A stretch of 64,000 nt of DNA from Nitrospira sp. Ga0074138. Lineage in GTDB: Bacteria > Nitrospirota > Nitrospiria > Nitrospirales > Nitrospiraceae. The DNA is taken from positions 123,334 to 187,333 of the forward strand of contig LNDU01000061.1 of assembly GCA_001464735.1 (NCBI GenBank), given 5' to 3'. How positions within the stretch are numbered: position 1 is the stretch's first letter; each line of letters starts with the position of its first letter. This document shows positions 53,351 through 63,120 of the stretch, piece by piece. Position numbers and translations under genes: made by a program. The notes under the pieces are model-generated. The model did not search any database. It saw nothing but the letters and a program-made list of their open reading frames with translations, and was not told where the DNA came from.

Positions 53351-54484
53351 ATGCGCTGTTCGCCATGGCTCCGAATGGCCATTTTGCTGGTGGCCTCAGC
53401 GTGGCCGTCCTACGGTTTGGCAGCTGAATTTGTGATCGTGGGGCCTCGCGCGATGGGGATGGGAGGCGCTGGAGTCGCCGTCACGACCAATGCACTCGCT
53501 ACCTACTGGAACCCCGCCGGCTTAGCCATGACCCAGACTGTGGATATCCGCATGCAGGGGGGAGGATTGGCAATCGATCGCCGCGGTATAGGTGATGCTC
53601 TTCATGACCTGGAAAACTTCGACGGCAGCAATCCGTCTGCCGAGAATCAGGCGAGGGCTCGGGATATCGCCGACCGCATCAATCGACCAGGTGCCACTGT
53701 CTCAGTCAACGGATCAGCCGGTCTGTATGTCAAAGGGCACCTTGGTGAACATGCGTTTGGATTCAATGTCTCTGACGTCGCAACCGGTGGTGGGTTCGTC
53801 TCGACACCCGTTACGGTAACCCCAGGGGCGCCGATCACAGTGACTGGCCAGATGGCGCTTCGTGGTCTCGAAGCCAGGCAGCTGGCCTTTTCCTATGCCT
53901 ATGCCTTTTCCGACAAAACCTTCTCAATCGGCATCACGGCAAAGGTCATCCAGGGTGCTGCGTACAACGGTTCTACGGACCTCACTGGGGGAAGCGGTGT
54001 CAGTACGACCGACCATTTCGGCAAGCCGAACATCTCAACGACCTATGGCATTGACCTCGGAGCCATCTATCGCCCATCTTCGTGGATTCGATTTGCCGTC
54101 GTCGCCAAGGACATCAACAAGCCGACCTTCGATGCCGCCGGTGGAGGCGAGTTAAAGCTGGAGCCACAGGTCCGATTCGGCTTCGCAATCAATCCATACT
54201 CTTCTCTCACGCTGTCGGCCGACGTAGATGCGACCTCGAACAAGACCTTCGTCCCGGGAGTGAAGAGCCAGCTCTTGAGCTTAGGACTCGAACAAACGAT
54301 CTTGTCGGAATTTCTGTCGTTTAGGATCGGGACCTTCAAGAACATGCAGGATGCATCCACCCCCTTTGTCCCCACGGCAGGGCTGGGCATCCGATGGTTT
54401 AATTTTCGTGCCGATGCCGGAGGAGGGTATGACTTCCGGGAAAAGGGTGCCCTGGTTTCCGCTTCTATTTCATTCACATTCTAA
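53351..54484 (+). CDS. TraF-like outer-membrane barrel protein
   Basis: A 377-residue protein with a signal peptide (about 1-24, ending 'GLAA'). The N-terminus 'GPRAMGMGGAGVAVTTNALA' and 'YWNPAGLAM' is typical of the TraF/PorV and FadL-like barrel families. Many alternating beta strands follow, ending in a terminal Phe ('SASISFTF'), a mark of outer-membrane barrels. The family name 'conjugal transfer TraF' is historical; no conjugation genes are here. The ATG at 53351 has GAGG before it. It is followed by a lipoprotein gene. Confidence 0.82.
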   Translation: MRCSPWLRMAILLVASAWPSYGLAAEFVIVGPRAMGMGGAGVAVTTNALATYWNPAGLAMTQTVDIRMQGGGLAIDRRGIGDALHDLENFDGSNPSAENQARARDIADRINRPGATVSVNGSAGLYVKGHLGEHAFGFNVSDVATGGGFVSTPVTVTPGAPITVTGQMALRGLEARQLAFSYAYAFSDKTFSIGITAKVIQGAAYNGSTDLTGGSGVSTTDHFGKPNISTTYGIDLGAIYRPSSWIRFAVVAKDINKPTFDAAGGGELKLEPQVRFGFAINPYSSLTLSADVDATSNKTFVPGVKSQLLSLGLEQTILSEFLSFRIGTFKNMQDASTPFVPTAGLGIRWFNFRADAGGGYDFREKGALVSASISFTF

Positions 54485-54499
54485 TGGTATACTAGGCCT

Positions 54500-55105
54500 A
54501 TGCTGTCTCGATCATCTGTCCACATCATATCCATGATGACACTCGTTGCGGTGCTCGGAGGCTGCAGCGGATTACAGGAAGTGTGGGAAGGTCCAGGTGC
54601 TAAAGTGTTTCGACCGCAGACCATCGCCGTATTACCGCCGATGGCCAGCCAATACGACAGCGCCCGGGAAGACATTCAAGAAGTCTTGGCGGTCGCCCTG
54701 AATCGACAGGGAAATATCGAACGGGTCGTCTCGCCCGAAAACGTGACCGATATCTTCCAAGCCTCGAAAGAAGCGTTCGACTCGCTCGTGTTTTACTTCT
54801 CCCGCTTGGAGATGACCGGCCAATCCGATAAGGATTCCGCCATCAAGCTCGGGAAAGCGCTCAGCGTGGACTCCTTCTTGGTGGTACGCGTCAACTCCTG
54901 GGAATATGTACGAAAGGAAGGAGATAATGTCGGGCGAGTGGGACTCAGCCTCCGTCTGATCGACGCCACAACCGGTACCACGGTCTGGAAAGCGCGCCAT
55001 GAACGTTCAAACAGCTATATGTTCATTAAGCCGAGTCTGAAAGAAATCGCAAAAGAACTCGCCGACGAGATGATCAAGTACATGCCTCCCCAGACCAAGC
55101 GCTGA
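54500..55105 (+). CDS. Lipoprotein, GNA1162/DUF799-like
   Basis: A 201-residue protein with a lipobox 'AVLGGC' (Cys 22). The mature part resembles putative GNA1162/DUF799 lipoproteins: 'KVFRPQTIAVLPPMASQYDS', 'AVALNRQGNIERVVSPENV', 'LSLRLIDATTGTTVWKARHE'. It probably faces the periplasm and may form an oligomeric ring with partner envelope proteins. It follows the barrel gene by 15 bp. Confidence 0.8.
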   Translation: MLSRSSVHIISMMTLVAVLGGCSGLQEVWEGPGAKVFRPQTIAVLPPMASQYDSAREDIQEVLAVALNRQGNIERVVSPENVTDIFQASKEAFDSLVFYFSRLEMTGQSDKDSAIKLGKALSVDSFLVVRVNSWEYVRKEGDNVGRVGLSLRLIDATTGTTVWKARHERSNSYMFIKPSLKEIAKELADEMIKYMPPQTKR

Positions 55106-55286
55106 TTCCCACCACTCTACCAACGACAAAACGCTTAGATAAGAATTCCCGCACTTAGTATTGGCCTTACTGCCCCATCCATTTGACTCTGTCACCGACC
55201 ATGACAAGCCAGAAGGCAATCGTTATAGTTACTAAAATTTGGAACACATCAAGGAGCAGGTCACGATCCAATGAGAGGGAGCGACC

Positions 55287-55820
55287 ATGAGGTACCGAAA
55301 AGTCATGCAGGTGAGTATGGCGATGGCGCTGCTCACTAGCGGATCGATCTCAGCCCAGGCCGTCTTCCCCGAGATGGAATTTAGTAAGGGAGCCCCGGAA
55401 CCCCGACACCCATGGCGCGAGATACCGCAAAACAAGCCGGATCTTCGTGGAGATCATCGCGAGTTGGGTGATGAGCACCGCGACCTCCCTCGCAACACAC
55501 AGGATAACCGGACGGACCGTCAGCATCTCCGGCGGGACAAAGACGTGCTTCGTCGAGACGGGCCGCAACTTCGACAAGAGGAACGAGCCCCGGCCAATGC
55601 CGGACAAGTTCATCAAGATCAGCGACACCTGCGCCACGATGGTCAGGAGCTCGGGCATGATCGACAGAACCTTCAGGCCGATCGTCAGCATCGTCGGGGA
55701 AGCCGCCACAAGGCCAAAAAGAATCCACGCAAGATGCACCATGATCGGGGAGACCTACAAGTCGACCGTCAGGCGCATCGAGACGGGCCTCCTCGCTCAA
55801 TAGGACCAGATCGCGAATAA
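55287..55820 (+). CDS. Exported Arg/Asp/His-rich repeat protein
   Basis: A 177-residue protein with a signal peptide ('VSMAMALLTSGSISAQA') and a highly charged mature part of loose repeats such as 'RTDRQHLRRDKDVLRRDGPQ' and 'HDRQNLQADRQHRR'. It is likely largely helical or disordered. No known enzymatic family; metal binding by Asp and His is a possibility only. The Arg/His content and repeats argue for a real secreted product rather than a chance frame. Confidence 0.65.
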   Translation: MRYRKVMQVSMAMALLTSGSISAQAVFPEMEFSKGAPEPRHPWREIPQNKPDLRGDHRELGDEHRDLPRNTQDNRTDRQHLRRDKDVLRRDGPQLRQEERAPANAGQVHQDQRHLRHDGQELGHDRQNLQADRQHRRGSRHKAKKNPRKMHHDRGDLQVDRQAHRDGPPRSIGPDRE

Positions 55821-55941
55821 CCCTGTAGGCCGGTCCCAAGCCTTTACGCAGATCCTTTCTCGTGGTTCAGACGAATTCCTGAGAACACACAAGAAGAGAA
55901 AGAGAGAGGGTCAGGCCTGGCTGTGCGGATCAATCACGGTC

Positions 55942-56205
55942 TCAGGGATTCGCAATGCGGCTGATCGTCGCATAGTGCAAGCCCACGGCACGGCCGATTT
56001 CAGACAGACTGTACCCGTGGTCGAGATGGGCCCGTCGAATCACCTCATTACGTCGCGTACGGTCCGTCCGAGTCCTGGCTGCAAAGAGTTGGCCCAGCGC
56101 CAGCCTGGCGGCAAACCGTTGTCGCCGGGGAATCTCTTTCAAGCGGCGCTTGTCTCGCAGCTCAGGCGCCAGCCGTTCGACGAACCGCTCACTCCCGAGC
56201 AGCAC
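55942..56205 (-). pseudogene. RAYT-like transposase, C-terminal fragment
   Basis: An 87-codon frame ending in a helix-turn-helix ('GYSLSEIGRAVGLHYATISRI'), preceded by 'LLGSERFVERLAPELRDKRR'. This is the C-terminal part of REP-associated (Y1-type) transposases. An in-frame TAG lies 6 bp upstream of the GTG, and the HUH catalytic domain is missing. A 'GGGGTCAGATTTTG' segment at about 56321 is a sequence often found near such elements. It is a remnant. Confidence 0.75.
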
Positions 56206-56388
56206 TTGGCCCTAAAGATGCTCTCAGGGTGAACCCTGAACGATCCCCTCACTGACGAAGGTTTGGTATTTTCGTTGGGCCATCGCCCGCTTTCGGCTAA
56301 ATTGGGCGTACAGAGAACCTGGGGTCAGATTTTGTTATGTGCATCCACTGTCATCTTCGGTTCAATGGCCTAACCCCCTGGTAGTTGG

Positions 56389-57192
56389 CTAGGCTGGCGC
56401 CATTGCGGCTTTCAACGACCGAACAAACTCGGCGACGTGCCCGACCATAGCGGGATCTTGTTGGTGAGAGGCGATGCGTTTGACGATGGCGCTGCCGACG
56501 ATGACTCCGTCCGCTATCTTCGAGACCCGCGCCGCATCCTCCGGGGTCGCCACGCCGAAACCGACAGCCACCGGAGAGGTGGAGACCTTCCGGAGCTTCT
56601 TGACATTATCTTGAACGTCGCCGACGTTGCTGAGTTTTGCCCCCGTGATACCCGTCAGCGACACATAGTAAACAAACCCATGTGACTCCTTGGCCACCAA
56701 CTTGCGCCGATCGGTCGTACTGGTCGGGGCAAGCAAGAAGATGAGCGGTAATCCAGCTGCATCCGCCGGGCCTTTGAGCGGCCCCGATTCGTCCGGCGGC
56801 ATATCAGGCACAATCAACCCATCGACGCCGGCTGTCTTCGCCGCATTGCAAAACTCTTTACACCCCATGGCGTGGATGGAGTTGTAGTACAGCATCAAGA
56901 CGATCGGGACCTGTGTGCGCTGCCTGAGGGACTTCACGGAATCTAAAATCTTGCGCAATGACGTACCGCTCTTCAATGCTCGCTCTGCTGCCTGCTGAAT
57001 CACGGGTCCATCCGCAATCGGGTCGGAGAAGGGCACACCCAATTCAATGATATCGGCGCCTGCCTGTTCTAAGGCCAGGACCAGCTGTTCTGTTTCAGCC
57101 AATCCAGGGTCCCCAGCCATGAGATAGGCAATGAGCGCTTTCTCTCTCTTGTCACGCAATCGTTGAAACGTGGTTTCTAGCCGCCCACTCAT
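56389..57192 (-). CDS. trpA: Tryptophan synthase alpha chain
   Basis: The 267-residue subunit cleaves indole-3-glycerol phosphate to indole. '[19 protein letters not shown]' carries the catalytic Glu and Asp, '[14 protein letters not shown]' and '[11 protein letters not shown]' are also conserved. It overlaps trpB by 4 bp and is the last gene of the operon. Confidence 0.97.
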   Translation of the reverse strand: MSGRLETTFQRLRDKREKALIAYLMAGDPGLAETEQLVLALEQAGADIIELGVPFSDPIADGPVIQQAAERALKSGTSLRKILDSVKSLRQRTQVPIVLMLYYNSIHAMGCKEFCNAAKTAGVDGLIVPDMPPDESGPLKGPADAAGLPLIFLLAPTSTTDRRKLVAKESHGFVYYVSLTGITGAKLSNVGDVQDNVKKLRKVSTSPVAVGFGVATPEDAARVSKIADGVIVGSAIVKRIASHQQDPAMVGHVAEFVRSLKAAMAPA

Positions 57193-58382
57193 AACTCCAC
57201 CCCTCGCATCCTCGCCACTTGCTGGACGTCTTTATCCCCGCGGCCGGACAGATTCGCAATAATCACCTGTGACTTTTTCAACTTCGGGGCCAGCTTGATG
57301 ACATGCGCGATGGCATGCGCACTTTCCAACGCCGGAACGATCCCTTCTTCACGCGCCAGCAGATCAAAGGCGGTCATCGCCTCAGTATCTGTCGCATAGG
57401 TGTACTCGATCCGACCTTGGTCATGATAGAGACTGTGTTCCGGCCCAACCGCCGCATAATCCAGACCGGCCGAGACGGAATGGGTCAGATTGATTTGACC
57501 ATTCTCGTCCTGAAGCAGGTACGTCATGGTGCCTTGCAGAACTCCTGGCTTGCCGCCTGAGAACCGCGCGGCATGTTTGCCGCTCACAATCCCACTCCCT
57601 CCAGCTTCCACGCCCACCATCTTGACCTTGGGGTCGCGGAGGAATGCATGAAACAGCCCGATGGAATTGCTCCCGCCCCCAACGCAAGCCACGAGATAAT
57701 CCGGCAACTTCCCCTCCGCCGCCAGAATCTGTTTCCGTGCCTCTTTTCCAATAATCGCCTGGAAATCGCGGATCATCATGGGATAGGGATGCGCGCCTAA
57801 CACTGACCCCAGAATGTAATGGGTCGTCCGCACGTTCGTCGTCCAATCGCGCATGGCTTCGCTAATGGCATCTTTGAGTGTTCGGCTGCCTGCATCGACA
57901 CCAGTTACTTTCGCACCGAGTAACCGCATGCGGAAGACATTCAATGCCTGGCGTTGCATATCCTCTGTGCCCATGTAGACTTCACATTCCAACCCGAACA
58001 TCGCAGCTGCCGTCGCGGTGGCCACCCCATGCTGGCCGGCGCCGGTTTCGGCAATGATTCGCCGCTTTTTCATGCGCATGGCCAACAGCACTTGCCCGAT
58101 GGCGTTGTTAATCTTGTGGGCACCGGTATGGCACAGGTCTTCCCGCTTCAGATAGATCTTGGCGCCACCCAGTTTCTTGATCAACCGGTCGGCGCGGTAG
58201 AGACTGGTCGGACGCCCGACGTACTGCTTGAGGTAGTAGGCCAGGCCTGCTTGAAATCGACGGTCCTTCTTCGCTTTGACATACTCCGCTTCCAATTCGA
58301 GGAGCGCCGGCATGAGGGTTTCCGGCACATAGCGACCCCCGTAGGGTCCGAATCGGCCATGGCTATCTGGGAGCATCGACAT
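57189..58382 (-). CDS. trpB: Tryptophan synthase beta chain
   Basis: A 397-residue PLP enzyme joining indole and serine. The PLP lysine is in '[15 protein letters not shown]', and the phosphate-binding loop is '[17 protein letters not shown]'. It is of the TrpB1 type, as expected with an adjacent trpA. The start overlaps nothing; trpF ends 44 bp upstream. Confidence 0.97.
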   Translation of the reverse strand: MSMLPDSHGRFGPYGGRYVPETLMPALLELEAEYVKAKKDRRFQAGLAYYLKQYVGRPTSLYRADRLIKKLGGAKIYLKREDLCHTGAHKINNAIGQVLLAMRMKKRRIIAETGAGQHGVATATAAAMFGLECEVYMGTEDMQRQALNVFRMRLLGAKVTGVDAGSRTLKDAISEAMRDWTTNVRTTHYILGSVLGAHPYPMMIRDFQAIIGKEARKQILAAEGKLPDYLVACVGGGSNSIGLFHAFLRDPKVKMVGVEAGGSGIVSGKHAARFSGGKPGVLQGTMTYLLQDENGQINLTHSVSAGLDYAAVGPEHSLYHDQGRIEYTYATDTEAMTAFDLLAREEGIVPALESAHAIAHVIKLAPKLKKSQVIIANLSGRGDKDVQQVARMRGVEL

Positions 58383-58426
58383 GTGAACGTATCCTCCTGA
58401 ATAAATCGACAGCAGTATAGTCGTGC

Positions 58427-59056
58427 TTATTCGACAGGAACAAGCCTGGCCGCTTGAATAAACGCCTTCACCTTGTTCGGATCTTTCTTGCCGGGGCTCT
58501 GCTCCACCCCACTGCTCACATCGACTCCGTAGGGACGTACCTGAGCAATTGCCTCAGCCACATTAGTCGGCGTGAGTCCTCCTGCCAAAATGATGGGTAT
58601 CAAGCGAGCCGCCTCCTGAGCCAACATCCAATCGACCGTTTGCCCCGTGCCGCCATAGGCCTGGTCCGAAAACGCATCGATGAGAACCCCTCGCACGTTG
58701 GCCCGCCCTTGGAATTCGGCCAGGGCGAGAAATGTTCCCCGGTCCTTCAGCCGAAGAGCTTTCAGAGCAGGACGGCCGAGGTTCTGACAATAGAGAGCTG
58801 ATTCATCGCCGTGGAGTTGAGCCAAAGCAAAGCCACATTCGTCCATAAGTGCTCGGACCCTCTCGGCCTCTTCGTTGACAAACACCCCCACCGGGAACAC
58901 AAACGGCGGAAGACCGGCTATGATGGATCTCGCTACTGTCGGCTCTACCCAACGTGGGCTTTTGCGGTACATGACAAACCCCAATGCATCTGCCCCCGCT
59001 GCCACCGCGACTCCTGCATCTTCCGTATTGGTGATCCCGCAAATTTTGATTTTCAT
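58427..59056 (-). CDS. trpF: Phosphoribosylanthranilate isomerase
   Basis: A 209-residue TIM-barrel isomerase, third step of Trp synthesis after anthranilate. It opens '[20 protein letters not shown]', with catalytic Cys 7, and has '[15 protein letters not shown]' and '[17 protein letters not shown]'. The ATG at 59056 is preferred over a longer frame. It lies 10 bp after trpC. Confidence 0.96.
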   Translation of the reverse strand: MKIKICGITNTEDAGVAVAAGADALGFVMYRKSPRWVEPTVARSIIAGLPPFVFPVGVFVNEEAERVRALMDECGFALAQLHGDESALYCQNLGRPALKALRLKDRGTFLALAEFQGRANVRGVLIDAFSDQAYGGTGQTVDWMLAQEAARLIPIILAGGLTPTNVAEAIAQVRPYGVDVSSGVEQSPGKKDPNKVKAFIQAARLVPVE

Positions 59057-59066
59057 GGCAAATGAT

Positions 59067-59894
59067 CTACTCAGGCTGCGAATTGGGCGAGGCGAGGCCG
59101 AGCAACTCCCGGACTTTGTCAGCTGTGTGCTCGGCACGAATGAGTGACTCTCCGATCAACATGGCGTGAACTCCAGCCTCGGTCAGCCTTATCACAGCAT
59201 CGCGATCGTGAATTCCACTTTCGCTAATGATCAGCTTGTCGGTAGGAATTCTTTTCGCCAGGCGAAACGTCACATTGAGGTCGGTCGTGAACGTGTTCAG
59301 ATCCCGATTGTTGATCCCAATCATCCTCGCAGTAGGAATCCACTCCAGAACCGTATCCAACTCCCGCTCATGATGAGTCTCAAATAGGCTGTCCATCCCG
59401 AGTTCAGTGGCCAAGGCGTAGAAATCTATGAGTTGGCGCCGCTCCAAGGCGGCCACAATCAGCAACACCGCATCGGCCCCATGAGCCCGCGCTTCATAGA
59501 ACTGCACGTCGCCGACCATGAATTCCTTATTGAGCGCCGGGATCGGGAGTGCGCGCTTGATCTCTGCAAGATACCGAAGGTCGCCCTGAAAAAAGTCCTT
59601 GTCGGTCAAGACGGACAGGGCCGCTGCCCCATGCTCCTGGTATGTGCGCGCAAGCCCTAGATAATCAAACTTGTCCGAAAAGTCTTCTCGTAAAAGCCCC
59701 AGGCTCGGCGACGCTTTCTTGATTTCCGCGATCAAGGCCGGGGTGGTGGGAGACCGTGTGGCATCCAGAGTGACGGCAAACCCAAGAACCGGCGGGGCAT
59801 CCCGAATCGCCGCCTTGAGGTCGGCCAGATAGGAACGGCTCTGTTTGTGCCTGAGTTCAGCTCGCTTGCGCTCAAGAATACGATCGAGAATCAT
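59067..59894 (-). CDS. trpC: Indole-3-glycerol phosphate synthase
   Basis: A 275-residue TIM barrel. 'LIAEIKKASPSLGLLREDF' carries the conserved Lys and 'ISESGIHDRDAVIRLTEAG' the phosphate-binding strand. 'IGINNRDLNTF' is the catalytic-Asn region. It follows trpD by 7 bp; separate from trpF, unlike the fused enterobacterial form. Confidence 0.96.
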   Translation of the reverse strand: MILDRILERKRAELRHKQSRSYLADLKAAIRDAPPVLGFAVTLDATRSPTTPALIAEIKKASPSLGLLREDFSDKFDYLGLARTYQEHGAAALSVLTDKDFFQGDLRYLAEIKRALPIPALNKEFMVGDVQFYEARAHGADAVLLIVAALERRQLIDFYALATELGMDSLFETHHERELDTVLEWIPTARMIGINNRDLNTFTTDLNVTFRLAKRIPTDKLIISESGIHDRDAVIRLTEAGVHAMLIGESLIRAEHTADKVRELLGLASPNSQPE

Positions 59895-59901
59895 GAGTCA
59901 C

Positions 59902-60915
59902 TCACGCCTTCTTGGTGAATGCAATCAGCCGATCCAGCTTTTCGGAGGCGGCTCCAGAATCGATCGCTTGTTGCGCAAGGCGGAATCCGTCCTTGAGCGT
60001 TTTCGCTTTTTGGCCTACGACCATAGCAGGTGCGGCGTTCAGGCACACGATATCCCGTCTCGGGCCCTTCCGGCCCTGTAGAATCTCTTTCGTCATCCGT
60101 GCATTTTCCTCCGGCGAGCCGCCGACGAATTCTTTCCGCGCCGCACGCCGAACCTCGAACTCCTCCGGCGCGATAAAATAACTCGACACAACACCACTTT
60201 TCCCCTCGGCGACTCTCGTCCGGTCCGACAAGGTGATCTCGTCCAGGCCATCCAGACCATGAATCACGAAACAATGCTGCGATCCTAGCTCCATGAGAAC
60301 ACGCCCGAGGATATCCGTCCACTTCGCATCATAGACCCCCAGCACTTGATGCGTGGCACTAGCCGGATTCGCCAGCGGGCCAAGTACGTTCAGAATGGTC
60401 CGGATTCCCATTTCCTGTCGGACCCCGGCGCACTGTTTCATCGCGCCGTGATAGAGCGGCGCAAACAAGAACCCGATACCCACTTCGTCGATACAATCGG
60501 CCACGCGGCTCGGCTCGAGGTCGATCTTCACACCGAGCATGCTCAGCACATCCGCACTGCCCGATCTGGAGGACACGGAGCGATTCCCGTGCTTCGCCAC
60601 GGTAATGCCGGCCCCGGCGACCACGAATGCAGCGGTCGTGGAAATATTGAACGTGTCGGCCCCATCCCCACCTGTTCCGCAGGTATCAACAACGATCGAC
60701 GACCCGACCCTGATTCGGATCGCTCGTTCCCGCATGGCGCGTACCGACCCGACAATTTCAGCGACCGTTTCACCTTTTTGTCTGAGTCCCATAAGATAGG
60801 CCGCCATCTGAGCCACGGATGCAGCTCCGTCCATAATCTCCAGCATGACCGTTTCGGCCTCTTGCACAGAAAGATCGGTTCGATCGGCTAATTTGGCGAG
60901 CACGTCTTTGATCAT
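59902..60915 (-). CDS. trpD: Anthranilate phosphoribosyltransferase
   Basis: A 337-residue enzyme adding PRPP to anthranilate. 'VDTCGTGGDGADTFNIST' binds PRPP and 'KHGNRSVSSRSGSADVLSML' follows, as in the family. It is not fused to trpG, which lies 22 bp upstream. Confidence 0.97.
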   Translation of the reverse strand: MIKDVLAKLADRTDLSVQEAETVMLEIMDGAASVAQMAAYLMGLRQKGETVAEIVGSVRAMRERAIRIRVGSSIVVDTCGTGGDGADTFNISTTAAFVVAGAGITVAKHGNRSVSSRSGSADVLSMLGVKIDLEPSRVADCIDEVGIGFLFAPLYHGAMKQCAGVRQEMGIRTILNVLGPLANPASATHQVLGVYDAKWTDILGRVLMELGSQHCFVIHGLDGLDEITLSDRTRVAEGKSGVVSSYFIAPEEFEVRRAARKEFVGGSPEENARMTKEILQGRKGPRRDIVCLNAAPAMVVGQKAKTLKDGFRLAQQAIDSGAASEKLDRLIAFTKKA

Positions 60916-60937
60916 GAGTACACAGAGCAGGAATGGA

Positions 60938-61501
60938 CTAGAGCTTCAAAAAGTTTCGGAGCAGATCTTTCCCGACGGTCGTCAGAATCGATTCCGGATG
61001 GAATTGGACCCCTTCGACGCCCAGTGTCTTATGGCGGATTCCCATAATCTCGCCCTCGGCCGTTTCAGCGGAAATCTCACAACATTCCGGGAGATTGCCT
61101 CGATTGACGATCAGGGAATGATAGCGCGTCGCTTCAAAGGGGTTGGGTAACGACTGAAAGATGGTCTTGCCGTCGTGCTTGATCTGCGACGTCTTCCCAT
61201 GCATCAACCGGGGAGCGCGGACGACTTCCCCTCCGTAGGCAACAGCCATCGACTGATGCCCCAAACAGACACCGAGAATGGGTAGCTTCCCCCCAAACCG
61301 ACGGATGGCGTCGACTGAAATACCGGCCTCCCTTGGTGTGCACGGTCCCGGTGAAATCACAAGACGGCTCGGATGTAATTCCTCAATCTGGTTGAGCGTA
61401 ATCTTGTCATTTCGATAGACCTGCACATCTTCACCTAATTCTCCAAGATACTGAACGAGGTTGTAGGTGAAGGAGTCGTAGTTATCGATGACGAGTAGCA
61501 T
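60938..61501 (-). CDS. trpG: Anthranilate synthase component II (glutamine amidotransferase)
   Basis: The 187-residue subunit supplies ammonia to TrpE. The class I triad is seen as Cys in '[16 protein letters not shown]' and His-Glu in '[11 protein letters not shown]'. The oxyanion loop is '[14 protein letters not shown]'. No separate pabA is in the window, so it may also serve folate synthesis. Confidence 0.96.
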   Translation of the reverse strand: MLLVIDNYDSFTYNLVQYLGELGEDVQVYRNDKITLNQIEELHPSRLVISPGPCTPREAGISVDAIRRFGGKLPILGVCLGHQSMAVAYGGEVVRAPRLMHGKTSQIKHDGKTIFQSLPNPFEATRYHSLIVNRGNLPECCEISAETAEGEIMGIRHKTLGVEGVQFHPESILTTVGKDLLRNFLKL

Positions 61502-61514
61502 GGTTGAAACTGGC

Positions 61515-61612
61515 TATTAGCTTTCAGCTTTCAGCATGTAGTTCATCTGATTTAGATTCTCGATCGTCTAGACAGCCCGAGCCGACAGCTGACTGCTGAA
61601 AGCTGAGGGCGT
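61515..61612. repeat. AGCTTTC/GAAAGCT repeat between trpE and trpG
   Basis: AGCTTTCAGCTTTCAGC near 61518-61534 is answered by GCTGAAAGCT near 61594-61603, an inverted pair filling the only wide gap of the trp operon. It is similar in style (7-bp unit, inverted arms) to the element before lolD. Confidence 0.6.
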
Positions 61613-61614
61613 TT

Positions 61615-63111
61615 CTATTCCAGCCCCTGTTCCGCCAGTTCGATCGCCTTCATCATGGCGCGAGATTTGTTGCAGGTTTCTTCATGCTCATGTTCCGGGT
61701 TCGAGTCGGCGACGATGCCCGCCCCGGCCTGGATGAAGGCTCGACGGCGCGAAACCACAACCGTACGGATATTGATGCACATGTCCATATTCCCTGAAAA
61801 ACTGATGTAACCGACGGCGCCGGCATAGGGCCCGCGTCTGGTCGGCTCAAGCTCCTCGATAATTTCCATCGCCCTGATTTTCGGTGCGCCGGACACGGTA
61901 CCGGCGGGAAAGCACGCCTTCAGCACATCATACACCGTCTTGTCCGGGCACAGCTTGCCTGTGACATTCGAAACCATATGCATGACGTGCGAGTACCGTT
62001 CGACATTCATCAACGACTCGACGTGGACGGATCCCTGTTCAGCCACACGACCGACATCGTTGCGCCCGAGATCCACCAGCATAATGTGCTCAGCCCGTTC
62101 CTTGGCATCGGCAAGAAGCCGGCGCTCCAATTCCACATCCTCATCCATCGTTGCGCCACGCCGTCTGGTGCCAGCAATCGGGCGCACCGAGACCAAACCG
62201 TCCTCACACCGTACAAGAATTTCTGGAGACGAGCCGACCAGTTCAACCCCGGCAATTCGGATGTAATACATATAGGGTGACGGATTGACGAGGCGCAGGG
62301 CCCGATAGAGTTGAAACGGGGGAGCCTGGAGATTTGTTTCCCATCGTTGCGACAAGACACACTGAAAGATATCGCCAGCCTTGATGTAGTCCTGCGCACG
62401 AGACACGATCTTCTCAAAGTCTGCCTTGCTCATGTTGACCGTGAAGCGAATCGGAGTTCGCCGACGCCTCGGCTTGACGGGTCGAAGCGGTCGACGGATT
62501 CTGGCAATCATCGCTTCAATCCTGCCTGTCGCCTCACGATAGGCCGAACGAATGTCTCGATCCGACTGGGATTTCACCTGTGCATTGGCAACAATCTTGA
62601 TCTTCTGCGAGACGTTGTCGAAGATGAGCAGCGTCTCGGTCAATAAAAATGCAAAGTCCGGAACATCGAGGTGCTCCTTCTTGCGAGAGGGAAGATCCTC
62701 GAACGTCTGCACCATGTCGTAGCCGAGGTACCCAACAGCTCCACCGACAAAAGGAGGCAGATCCGGAACCGTTACAGGGCGGTATGTCTCCATGATTTCC
62801 CGCAGACGGTCCAGTGGCGCCCCTCGGCTAGGGATTCGCCGGCAATCCGACCCCTTCTTCACACAAAGATCGCCACGATCCTCGTAGATGACGAGCGGAG
62901 ACCCGCTTCCAAGAAAGGAATATCTGGCCCACTTTTCTCCCCCTTGAATACTCTCCAGTAAATAGGCCGAGGGCCCGTGATCAATTTTGGCAAAGGCCGA
63001 AACCGGCGTATCATAGTCCGCCAAGATTTCACGGAATAACGGAATGAGATTGCCCTGCTTTGCGTAGGAGCGAAACTCATCCAGAGTGAGTGAATAGGTC
63101 GCTGCCCGCAT
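61615..63111 (-). CDS. trpE: Anthranilate synthase component I
   Basis: A 498-residue chorismate-using enzyme and the committed step of Trp synthesis. The N-terminal feedback site contains 'AYLLESIQGGEKWARYSFLG' with the LLES element. The catalytic domain has 'IAGTRRRGATMDEDVELERR', 'DLGRNDVGRVAEQGSV' and 'PAGTVSGAPKIRAMEII'. Feedback inhibition by Trp is expected from the family. It begins 9 bp after the LysM lipoprotein gene, without an obvious promoter or leader peptide between them. Confidence 0.97.
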   Translation of the reverse strand: MRAATYSLTLDEFRSYAKQGNLIPLFREILADYDTPVSAFAKIDHGPSAYLLESIQGGEKWARYSFLGSGSPLVIYEDRGDLCVKKGSDCRRIPSRGAPLDRLREIMETYRPVTVPDLPPFVGGAVGYLGYDMVQTFEDLPSRKKEHLDVPDFAFLLTETLLIFDNVSQKIKIVANAQVKSQSDRDIRSAYREATGRIEAMIARIRRPLRPVKPRRRRTPIRFTVNMSKADFEKIVSRAQDYIKAGDIFQCVLSQRWETNLQAPPFQLYRALRLVNPSPYMYYIRIAGVELVGSSPEILVRCEDGLVSVRPIAGTRRRGATMDEDVELERRLLADAKERAEHIMLVDLGRNDVGRVAEQGSVHVESLMNVERYSHVMHMVSNVTGKLCPDKTVYDVLKACFPAGTVSGAPKIRAMEIIEELEPTRRGPYAGAVGYISFSGNMDMCINIRTVVVSRRRAFIQAGAGIVADSNPEHEHEETCNKSRAMMKAIELAEQGLE

Positions 63112-63120
63112 GTCGTCCGC

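Noticed and set aside
53351..54484. Conjugation gene (TraF)
   Set aside because: The family name is historical; no other transfer genes are present and the protein reads as an outer-membrane barrel.
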